Below are positions 9,588-16,849 of a DNA stretch of 33,984 nucleotides, in pieces (positions within the stretch are counted from its first letter, which is position 1; each line of letters opens with the position of its first letter). The stretch lies in assembly GCA_019313695.1 (NCBI GenBank), contig JAFDAS010000042.1, forward strand, positions 1 to 33,984, in the 5' to 3' direction. The stretch is from Deltaproteobacteria bacterium. GTDB taxonomy: Bacteria > Desulfobacterota > Syntrophia > Syntrophales > UBA2210. Below the pieces are notes generated by a model. It had not been told where the DNA came from. It did no database searches and was given only the letters and a program-made list of their open reading frames with translations. Position numbers and translations under genes: made by a program.

Positions 9588-9611
9588 AAATAGTGACAGC
9601 GACTATTTTTT
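9588..9611. repeat. Dispersed hairpin repeat (AAATAGT/ACTATTT type), reverse copy
   Basis: The sequence AAATAGTGACAGCGACTATT is a hairpin with arms AAATAGT and ACTATTT around a 7-base loop. Two copies in the other orientation lie at 20579-20603 and 20627-20652. This copy sits just upstream of the start of the six-PAS kinase. Confidence 0.75.
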
Positions 9612-9645
9612 CCTTCTTCTTTGATCCCCTTGCGGATAATTTTTT

Positions 9646-9727
9646 CTGCGGGGCACGGAAGCCCCACGCTACTTCGGGGACATGACCCGATTTATTTTTA
9701 TCAAATCGGGATCGTGTCCCAGGAAAA
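9646..9727. repeat. REP-like intergenic repeat, copy 3
   Basis: It starts CTGCGGGGCACGGAAGCCCC and contains the same GGGGACATGACCCGATTT / AAATCGGGATCGTGTCCC hairpin arms with the same AT-rich loop as copy 2. It lies between the AAA/DUF4143 gene end and the six-PAS kinase start. Confidence 0.8.
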
Positions 9728-9728
9728 G

Positions 9729-9749
9729 CAACTCGCAACCCGCAACCTG
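9729..9749. repeat. Heptamer tandem repeat, 3 units (CAACTCG CAACCCG CAACCTG)
   Basis: Three 7-bp units with single substitutions end one base from the stop codon of the AAA/DUF4143 gene. Confidence 0.75.
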
Positions 9750-9750
9750 A

Positions 9751-10956
9751 TCAAAACCCGGAGACCAGGAAATCTCTTATATTCATATGCCTTATTCCTT
9801 TGAATTCGCTGCCTGTCATCTCGTCCATGGAGACAACGATTTTGGGGAAATTGTCCCTGATTGTTAGAAGGTTGCCGAATTCACGGTCACGAACCTTCTG
9901 ATCGGTAATCATATAGGCTACCTGTACATAGAGCCTCTTCCCCTTTTTTTCACACGCGAAATCGATCTCTTTTTCGCCGATCCTGCCAACGGTTATCTCA
10001 TACCCCGATCTCTTGAGGTGAAGAAAGACAAGGTTTTCCAGTATCCTTCCGATATCGGCCTGCCGGTAACCGATAATCGTGTGTCGCAGGCCAAGGTCTT
10101 CAAAATAGTATTTTTCACCGATCTCGAATATCTTTTTGCCTGCAATTTCCGAACGCCGCACCTTCAGGATAAAAAAAGCCGATTCAAGATGTGAAAGATA
10201 GTTAAGGACAACATTTGGCGAGATATTTGTTTTCTGGGATTTAAGAAAATCACTGATTTTTTTCGCCGAAACCAGGCTCCCCGCATTGTCGGCCAGATAT
10301 ATGACCAGCCTCTCAAGAAAGGCGATGTTTCTGATTCTGTTCCTTTTGACAACATCCTTGAAAAGAATCGTATTATAGATATTCTTCAGGTAGTCATAGA
10401 CAATATCATCTTCGAGTTTCAGATTGATCAGATAGGGAAGGCCTCCGTATTTGATATATTTCAGGAATGCCTCAGGACTGTTTTGAAGCTTATGAAAATC
10501 TAGGAATTCAATATAGGATAGACTAAATACCTTTATTTCAATATAACGCCCGCTTAAATAGGTGGCCAGCTCTCCGGAAAACAGCCCGGCATTGCTCCCT
10601 GTACAGTAAATATCATACCCGCCCTCGGCAAAAAGACTGCGCAGGGCTCTTTCAAACTGGTCGATATCCTGAATTTCATCAATAAAAACATAGCGATTCT
10701 TTTTGCCTTTGGCCTTGTCTTTAATATATGCCAGCAATGACTTGTAATCATCTATAAAATCAAACTCGTACAGTTCTTTGTTGATATAAATAATCTGCGC
10801 TTCGGGGTCAGAGGCGGTGATGACATCCATAATCTGAAAAAGGAGATAACTCTTTCCGACTCTCCTCTGTCCGGTTAGGACCTTAATGATATCCTTGCCG
10901 ATGTAAGGTCTTATCCTGTCAAGATAATGTTGTCTGGTAATGTATTCCTTTATCAT
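9751..10956 (-). CDS. AAA ATPase with DUF4143 C-terminal domain
   Basis: This 401-aa protein has the AAA_14 + DUF4143 layout: Walker A GQRRVGKSYLL near residue 30, Walker B YVFIDEIQDI near 90-100, a sensor segment YCTGSNAGLFSGELATYLSG, and a C-terminal nuclease-like half with EIDFACEKKGKRLYVQVAY. This family is widespread in bacteria and archaea, often variable between strains, and its role is not established. The start is supported by GGGAG nine bases before ATG. It interrupts the row of kinases and may be an insertion into the cluster; nothing ties it to signalling. Confidence 0.88.
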   Translation of the reverse strand: MIKEYITRQHYLDRIRPYIGKDIIKVLTGQRRVGKSYLLFQIMDVITASDPEAQIIYINKELYEFDFIDDYKSLLAYIKDKAKGKKNRYVFIDEIQDIDQFERALRSLFAEGGYDIYCTGSNAGLFSGELATYLSGRYIEIKVFSLSYIEFLDFHKLQNSPEAFLKYIKYGGLPYLINLKLEDDIVYDYLKNIYNTILFKDVVKRNRIRNIAFLERLVIYLADNAGSLVSAKKISDFLKSQKTNISPNVVLNYLSHLESAFFILKVRRSEIAGKKIFEIGEKYYFEDLGLRHTIIGYRQADIGRILENLVFLHLKRSGYEITVGRIGEKEIDFACEKKGKRLYVQVAYMITDQKVRDREFGNLLTIRDNFPKIVVSMDEMTGSEFKGIRHMNIRDFLVSGF

Positions 10957-11070
10957 AGATTAAACTCCCAGAATGTTTTAAGTATAATTAAAACTATTCA
11001 GGCATTAAGTCAATCTTTTAAGTATGGGTTCATGTCTGACACCACGTAAAGTGGTCTTCTCTAATCCCCA

Positions 11071-11123
11071 TAGTGTTGCCCCTCCGCGGGCAACATATCG
11101 GCGGGGGACAGAGCCTCCACGCT
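11071..11123. repeat. REP-like intergenic repeat, copy 4 (partial)
   Basis: It contains TAGTGTTGCCCCTCCGCGGG, CAACATATCGGCGGGGGACA and GAGCCTCCACGCT, matching the left module of copy 2. The GGGACATGACCC hairpin is absent here. The 236-base gap from 10957 to 11192 otherwise holds only heptamer arrays and no ORF that looks real. Confidence 0.7.
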
Positions 11124-11127
11124 TGAT

Positions 11128-11148
11128 ACTTGAAACTTGAAACTCAAA
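11128..11148. repeat. Heptamer tandem repeat, 3 units (ACTTGAA type)
   Basis: ACTTGAA ACTTGAA ACTCAAA. The same array recurs at 14137-14157. Confidence 0.75.
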
Positions 11149-11169
11149 AATCCGGCGAGGGGAAACCCG

Positions 11170-11190
11170 CAACGCGCAACCCGCAACCCG
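11170..11190. repeat. Heptamer tandem repeat, 3 units (CAACGCG CAACCCG CAACCCG)
   Basis: The array ends two bases before the ancestral stop codon (11193-11195) of the frameshifted kinase, the same placement as in the intact paralogues. Confidence 0.8.
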
Positions 11191-11192
11191 GT

Positions 11193-13000
11193 TCACTTCA
11201 CCATCCTGAACCTCAGGACAATAACGGTTCCCTTCGGCTTGTTGTCTTCCACCCAGGTATAACCGCCATAGCTCTCCATGGCCTTTTGGACGATGTGGAG
11301 ACCGATGCCGGTATTGCCTGTATCCCCCCGTGCATGAATCCCTCTTCAAAGACCTTTTCCTTTATCTCATTGGGAATGCCTGTTCCATTGTCGGCAATGC
11401 GAACCTCGCACATATCTCTTTCTCTGCCTGTGGTTATTGTAATTTTGTCGGCTTTTCCGTGAATGACGGCATTTCTTACGATGTTGTCTATGACGGAAGA
11501 AAGGGAATCATCGGCCATGACCCGGGCCTCACCCTCAATTTCAAAGTCTATGGATGGATAGTTTTTAATGACTTCATCTATAATATCTCTCATTTCATAG
11601 ATATTCAGTTCCCTGTGACGGGAGATGAAGGTCTCAAGCTCTCTCATCCTGTTGATCAGGTCAATGCTTTTCCCTGTGCGGGAGAATATTTCTTTCAGGA
11701 GTTCTTCTTCAGGGGAGTTGTTGTAAAGGTTAATGGCGCTCTGTATAACCACGAGATCATTTGTTATATCGTGGCGGAGTATCTGGTTGATGAGGGCAAG
11801 GTGCTCCCGGTGGGCCTTTATCTCCTCCTCGGCCTGCTTGCGGTCGGTGATGTCATCATAGATGGCGACCACCTCGCTGGAAGGGAGTCTATATACATAG
11901 TTTTCCCTCCAGCCGGTTATGCGTTCATCACTATACATGGCATCGGAGAAATGCTCAGGTTTTCCGGTCTGCCACACCCTCTGGAATACCTCAAATATGC
12001 CGAATCCCTTTACTCTTGGAAATGCCTCGGTTATACGCTTTCCGACGACGGATTCTCTGCTTATCCCATCTATATTTTCCGCGCCTTTGTTAAAGTCCTT
12101 AAATATGAAATCCTCTCCATTATCCACGGCTTCATAAACGGCGACACCGCTTCTCATGTTTTCAAACAGCTCCCTGAACCTGACCTCACTCTCCCGCAGG
12201 GCCGCCTCCGTTTTCTTACGCGCGTCAATCTCTCTGTTGAGATCGTCTATGGAGGCTGTGCTTTTCTTCAGATTCTGTGTCATGTTATCAAACGCCCTTG
12301 AAAGGTGGCCGATTTCATCCTTTGCGTCTGTTCCCACCCTGTGATCCAGATTGCCGGCGCCGACAATCCGTATACCTTCCTCCAGTCTTGTTATCGGCGC
12401 TCCGATGCTCCTGCTGATCCATAAGGCGATTGATGAAACAAGACCGGCAAAGACTATAAACAGGATAACAATCAACAAACCGGTTTTCCGCTGGACAGAT
12501 ACCAGGTTTGCCTGAATTACCTGATTCATCCGAAAGACCCGGGAAACCATTATCTGAGACTCCACCAGCAGGTCGCCTGTCAGTTTAACTTCCAGTCTGG
12601 ATATCCCGTTTTTACGATGTTCGCCATATCCATGCTCCTCCCCGGAAATTGCAACCAGTTCGGCAAAGATATTTGAAAATCGTTCAAGGCTTTTGAGCGT
12701 TTTTTTCAAAGTGTCTTTTTCACCCGAATCTTCAAAAACATTTGCCTTTTCCGCCAGGAGCTTTGCCAGAGAATCATGGCTTGCTTTCCACTGCATGAGC
12801 GAACGTTCTCCGGGATGGAGCAGATACTCATGCGTTATGATTTTCAGTTCAGCCATATTTTGGGATACTCTGCCTGTTGTGATCTCTTTTTGGCCCCATT
12901 CGTTCATTTCCCTGTACGCGCTGAAAATAAACAGGCCAACCGTGACAGATATGATCAGGGTCAGGATAACAGCGATCTGTAATCTGGTCTTGATTTTCAT
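11193..13000 (-). pseudogene. Membrane HAMP-PAS sensor histidine kinase with a 3' frameshift
   Basis: The uninterrupted ORF (595 aa, 11213-13000) has TM1 (about 9-28), a helical periplasmic region (about 30-180), TM2 (about 183-205), HAMP, one PAS domain (about 285-385), the H-box ILRHDITNDL and most of a HATPase. After EEGFMHGG the frame departs from its paralogues. Paralogues have four bases where this copy has a run of six C (plus strand 11324-11329). Removing two bases restores the G2 box (TGNTGIGLHIV) and the shared ending LRFRMVK with a TGA at 11193-11195. As written, the last ~45 residues, including the G2 ATP-lid motif, are replaced, so the kinase is probably inactive, unless the run is an assembly error or switches length. 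It begins 13 bases after the upstream solute-binding lipoprotein gene. Confidence 0.85.
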
Positions 13001-13013
13001 AGGGTTACTGCTC

Positions 13014-14072
13014 CTAACGGATTATGGTTATTGCCTCAGGCTTTACCGCGTCCATAGCGTTCGTATCAATAAGATTGAGATAGTTGGGGAACGTTTTTCC
13101 ATCAACAACCCTGTTTTGTATCGCCCACCTTGCTATCTCGTCCCATGATACAAGCAGGGCCTGGTCCAGCGAAAGCTCGAACGTGAAATCATCCCAGACC
13201 GCGTTCACCGTCTCTTTATCGAGGTTGAAGGCCTTTGTTATTATACCCTGCGCCTCTTCTCTGTTTCCCTTTATAAATGTATCGGCCCTGTCGATGGCCC
13301 TCAGAAACCTTTTCAGGGCCTTTGGATGCTCACTGGCAAAGTCTTTCATCGCCGCGAAATTAAAGGTCGCCCGGTAGATATCTCCACCCGGCAATTCTAT
13401 GGCGTTGTCCCCTGACAGCTCCTTTGCCTTCTGGGCGTACGGCTGCCAGACAGAAATGGCGTCCACTTTCCTGTTCTTCAGGGCGTCTGCCAGGTCGAAT
13501 GTCCTGGTATCGATCATTTCCACCTCGGAGATCGACAGCCGGTTATGGATCAGAAACGCCCCCAGATAGTAGTGGCCTGACGTCCCTATGCTTGCACCCA
13601 CTTTTTTCCCTTTCATATCCGCGCCCGCCCTGATTCCGCTGTCCTCTCGCGCGATTATCCTGACAAAGAGGTATGAGTGGGTAAATGTGGCAAAGATGCA
13701 GAAATCATCCCTCTTAAAACCGTTAAATACAACAGGCATATCCGCCACGGTAGATATGTCCATTTCCCCCGCGAATAGGGCCTGCGTGGCCGCTTTGCCG
13801 CTGCCGTATTCCTTCAGTGTAACATCAAGGCCCTCTTTTGCAAAATACCCCTTCTCCTTTGCGATATAAACGGGAACGGATAAGAACGACTTTGAGGCGC
13901 CAAGCCTTATCTTTTCTTTGATCTCCGGAGATTCACCCTGCCCGCAGCTCACAAGAAAGCAGACGCCAACTGCCAGAATCAGAACGGCAGAGATTGCTGC
14001 CGCCCGAACGGGGAATTTCTTCTTCTCCCGAGTCTGTGCTGCCGGCCATTTTTTTTCGTTTTTCCCGATCAT
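13014..14072 (-). CDS. NMT1/SsuA-like solute-binding lipoprotein
   Basis: This 352-aa protein belongs to the NMT1/THI5-like (sulfonate/nitrate/thiamine-precursor) binding class: the mature part begins IRLGASKSFLSVPVYIAKEK, then GYFAKEGLDVTLKEYGSG and GEMDISTVADMP, as expected for the fold. The chosen ATG (14072) follows GAGGACATAAAA; the longer ORF-track start adds 47 residues read through repeats and is unlikely. A hydrophobic segment (about 24-42) ends in the lipobox LVSC with lipidated Cys43, so the protein should be anchored to a membrane on the periplasmic side. No permease or ATPase gene accompanies it. A HAMP kinase starts 13 bases downstream, which suggests a sensing partnership (inference). 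The ligand cannot be told from sequence. Confidence 0.85.
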   Translation of the reverse strand: MIGKNEKKWPAAQTREKKKFPVRAAAISAVLILAVGVCFLVSCGQGESPEIKEKIRLGASKSFLSVPVYIAKEKGYFAKEGLDVTLKEYGSGKAATQALFAGEMDISTVADMPVVFNGFKRDDFCIFATFTHSYLFVRIIAREDSGIRAGADMKGKKVGASIGTSGHYYLGAFLIHNRLSISEVEMIDTRTFDLADALKNRKVDAISVWQPYAQKAKELSGDNAIELPGGDIYRATFNFAAMKDFASEHPKALKRFLRAIDRADTFIKGNREEAQGIITKAFNLDKETVNAVWDDFTFELSLDQALLVSWDEIARWAIQNRVVDGKTFPNYLNLIDTNAMDAVKPEAITIIR

Positions 14073-14091
14073 TTTTATGTCCTCATTTTTC

Positions 14092-14121
14092 TGTGGGGCA
14101 CAGAGCCCCCGCGCTACGTTT
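14092..14121. repeat. REP-like intergenic repeat, copy 5 (short)
   Basis: TGTGGGGCACAGAGCCCCCG followed by CGCTACGTTT matches the head of the other REP-like copies. It lies just upstream of the solute-binding lipoprotein start. Confidence 0.7.
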
Positions 14122-14136
14122 ATGATAAAATTAGAT

Positions 14137-14157
14137 ACTTGAAACTTGAAACTCAAA
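14137..14157. repeat. Heptamer tandem repeat, 3 units (ACTTGAA type)
   Basis: ACTTGAA ACTTGAA ACTCAAA, identical to the 11128-11148 array and likewise beside a REP-like copy. Confidence 0.75.
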
Positions 14158-14185
14158 AAGCCGACGATGGGAATCCCTGCGCCTC

Positions 14186-14206
14186 CCAGTTTCCAGTTTC
14201 CAGTTT
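14186..14206. repeat. Heptamer tandem repeat, 3 x CCAGTTT
   Basis: Three perfect copies of CCAGTTT lie between the kinase stop (14257) and the next gene. The period is again 7 bp, with a sequence unlike the other arrays. Confidence 0.85.
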
Positions 14207-14219
14207 CACTCAACTCTGT

Positions 14220-14254
14220 CCCTGACCCCTGACCCCTGATCCCCGACCCCTGAC
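14220..14254. repeat. Heptamer tandem repeat, 5 units (CCCTGAC)
   Basis: Five 7-bp units, CCCTGAC with variants CCCTGAT and CCCCGAC, end two bases from the stop codon of the 14257-16788 kinase. It is the longest array of the window. Confidence 0.85.
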
Positions 14255-14256
14255 AA

Positions 14257-16788
14257 TCACTTCACCATCCTGAATCTCAGGACAAAGACGGCGCCCTTCG
14301 GCTCGTTGTCTTCAACATATGCATATCCGCCGTAGCTCTCCATGGCCTTTTCCACAATGTGGAGACCGATACCGGTATGGCCTGTCTCCCCGTGCATGAA
14401 TCCCTCTTCAAAGATTTTCGCCTTTATCTCATCGGGGATGCCTGTCCCGTTATCGGCGATCCGCACCTCGCACATGCCCGTCGCTTCACCTATCGTTATC
14501 TCAATCCTGTCGGCCTTTCCATGAATGATGGCATTTCCTATGATGTTATCTATAACGGAAGAAAGAGAATCATCGGCCATGACCGGGGTCTTGCCTTTGA
14601 TTTCAAAGTCTGTGGATGGATAGTTTTTGATGACTTCATCTATGGTGTCCCTCATCTCACATATCTGCAGTTCTCTGTGGCGGGAGATGAAGGATTCAAG
14701 TTCTCTCATCCTGCTGATCAGCTCAATGCTTTTCCCCGTACGGGAGGATATCTCTTCCAGAAGTTCTTCTTCGGGGGAGTTGTTGTAGATGTTGATGGCG
14801 CTTTGTATGACCACGAGATCGTTCGTCAGGTCGTGGCGGAGGATCTGGTTGATGAGGGTAATGTGCTCCTGGTGGGACTTTATCTCTTCCGCGGCCTTTT
14901 TGCGGTCGGTGATGTCGCGAACGTTCATTATACCTCCAACCGCCGTGCCGTCTTCGTCAAACACAAAGTTTCCTACGCCTTCCACCCATATATAGTGTCC
15001 ATCGGCATGCCTGATACGGTATTCGGCCCTTCCCGGCTTAGACGCAGCAATGGCCGTCTTAAGTAACGCCGCCACGTTTTCCATGTCTTCCGGATGAACT
15101 ATCTCGAAAGAAAAAGTTCCAACCCTTTCTTCCGGTTCATATCCGAGAATCTCTTTGTGGGACGGCCCGGCATACAGGACCTTTCCGTTCAGATCCATCA
15201 GAAGAACTATGTCATTCATGTTTTCCGTAATCAGGCGGAACATTTTCTCGCTTTCTTTCAGTTTTTCCTCTGCCCGCTTGCGGTCGGTGATATCGCGCAT
15301 GGAACCAACAAGCTTGATCGGATTGCCCTGTTCATCCTTCACCAGCAAAGTTGTAATCGAACAGGGATGTTTCGAACCATCTTTATCTGTCAGGGAGATT
15401 TCAAAATCATTAACTTTTTCTTTGTCTAAAATCAGCTTCAGAAATTCATCCCTCTCTTCCGGATTAGTGTAAATATCATACAATGACATCCCAATTAACT
15501 CTTGCCTCTTGTATTGAGATACGTTCTCGACTGAAGTGCTGATTTCCAAAACAGTGCCATCAAGGCCTGCTTCGTAATAAACATCCTGGATGCTTTCAAA
15601 TATTCTTCGGTATTTTTCCTCACTCTCACGCAGGGCATCTTCCGCCCGCTTGCGTTCATTAATCTCTCTATTGAGATTGTCTATGGAGGTTGTATTTTTC
15701 TTAAGATTTTGCGTCATGTCATCAAACGCCCTTGACAGCCGGCCGATCTCGTCCCTTGAGCTTGTGCCTACTTTATAATCCAGATTTCCCTTTTCGATCT
15801 CTTCAGTGCCGTGGAGCAGATTCACGATCGGCCTGGATATTTTCCCGGAGATCAGCATGGCAATTATTATGCCCGCGGCTAAAAGAATGATCACTATCCA
15901 GAACATCATGTACGTCAGCCTGAAAACGGGGGCGAAGGCCTCACTTTCATCTATCTCCGCCAGCAGGCACCAGTCCATCCCGGCGATTTCATGGTGGATT
16001 CCAAGAACCCTTCTCCCATGATAATCTTCATAAACGTGCATAATCGTTTTTTCTGCATGATTATCATTATACAGCCACTCTCTTGATTTTTGTGTGTCCA
16101 CCCTTTGTTTAAGGATGGAATCGTCCATGAACCTTGAAGGGGTTATCATGTAGCCATCTCTGTTTATCAGATATACCTCCCCTGTTTCTCCAAGGCCCGT
16201 CCTGTCTTCCATCATTCCGTTCAGATAATCCAGGTCGAACCGGATAACCAGGATTCCTGCCGGATCATCGGTATTACCATCGGTAATCGGCACTGATATG
16301 GCAAGCAAAGCTTTCCCCTCACCAGTCTTGGAAAGGTGGAAATCTTTGGCACAGATTTCTTTTTTCCCGGTGATGAAATGGGGGTCAACACTCCTGTCCT
16401 GGCCGATCCTCTCTTCGATATTCGAGGCGACGACCCTGCCATTCGTATCAAGAACCATAATGTCAAAAAACTCGGGATTGACGGCCGCCGTATTCTTCAA
16501 CCGTCTTATAACCGTGTTCAGATTTTCGTTATACGCGACATCCGTCTCGCTTGAAGACAATAATTTTTTGATGACCTCGCTCGCAGACAGCTGCATTACA
16601 AGCCTTTTTTTCTTACCGAGGAAGGTCTCGACATGCTGCGCCCTCGATTGCGCGGTTGTTTCGAGATGCCTGAGAACCTGCTCAGTAATGATATCCTTTG
16701 AAACGGTATGGCTCACCGCAATGATCGCCGCGCCTGTTATCAGAACCGCCGAAAAGATGGTCGCAAGTATCTGTGCCCGTATATTCAT
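14257..16788 (-). CDS. Membrane dCache-HAMP-PAS-PAS sensor histidine kinase
   Basis: This 843-aa protein has TM1 at about 7-27, a large periplasmic domain (about 30-290) of double-Cache type (FDIMVLDTNGRVVASN, GETGEVYLINRDGYMITPS), TM2 at about 292-312, HAMP (about 315-370; DEIGRLSRAFDDMTQNL), two PAS domains (about 385-500 and 510-625), the ILRHDLTNDL H-box and a complete HATPase (DNIIGNAIIHG, ADNGTGIP, GIGLHIV). dCache domains usually bind small ligands directly, so this kinase may not need a binding protein. The HAMP-linker segment is closely shared with the frameshifted 11193 kinase, and the last PAS with the six-PAS kinase. The start has GGAG nine bases upstream of ATG. Confidence 0.92.
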   Translation of the reverse strand: MNIRAQILATIFSAVLITGAAIIAVSHTVSKDIITEQVLRHLETTAQSRAQHVETFLGKKKRLVMQLSASEVIKKLLSSSETDVAYNENLNTVIRRLKNTAAVNPEFFDIMVLDTNGRVVASNIEERIGQDRSVDPHFITGKKEICAKDFHLSKTGEGKALLAISVPITDGNTDDPAGILVIRFDLDYLNGMMEDRTGLGETGEVYLINRDGYMITPSRFMDDSILKQRVDTQKSREWLYNDNHAEKTIMHVYEDYHGRRVLGIHHEIAGMDWCLLAEIDESEAFAPVFRLTYMMFWIVIILLAAGIIIAMLISGKISRPIVNLLHGTEEIEKGNLDYKVGTSSRDEIGRLSRAFDDMTQNLKKNTTSIDNLNREINERKRAEDALRESEEKYRRIFESIQDVYYEAGLDGTVLEISTSVENVSQYKRQELIGMSLYDIYTNPEERDEFLKLILDKEKVNDFEISLTDKDGSKHPCSITTLLVKDEQGNPIKLVGSMRDITDRKRAEEKLKESEKMFRLITENMNDIVLLMDLNGKVLYAGPSHKEILGYEPEERVGTFSFEIVHPEDMENVAALLKTAIAASKPGRAEYRIRHADGHYIWVEGVGNFVFDEDGTAVGGIMNVRDITDRKKAAEEIKSHQEHITLINQILRHDLTNDLVVIQSAINIYNNSPEEELLEEISSRTGKSIELISRMRELESFISRHRELQICEMRDTIDEVIKNYPSTDFEIKGKTPVMADDSLSSVIDNIIGNAIIHGKADRIEITIGEATGMCEVRIADNGTGIPDEIKAKIFEEGFMHGETGHTGIGLHIVEKAMESYGGYAYVEDNEPKGAVFVLRFRMVK

Positions 16789-16826
16789 TTCAAAATCTCC
16801 GTAGTGTTGTCCCTATTTTTTCCGCG

Positions 16827-16847
16827 CAACCCGCAACCCGCAACCCG
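16827..16847. repeat. Heptamer tandem repeat, 3 x CAACCCG
   Basis: Three perfect copies end two bases from the stop codon of the 16850-18454 kinase, the same sequence and placement as 6248-6268. Confidence 0.85.
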
Positions 16848-16849
16848 CC

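Noticed and set aside
11005-11349. 114-aa minus-strand ORF
   Set aside because: It is a shifted frame of the kinase 3' end running into repeats; used only to confirm the frameshift.
13014-14213. Longer start for the solute-binding lipoprotein (399 aa)
   Set aside because: The extra 47 residues are translated from REP-like and heptamer repeats and would hide the lipoprotein signal.
6248-14254. Tandem repeats as a CRISPR array
   Set aside because: Units are 7 bp and contiguous with no spacers, and there are no cas genes.
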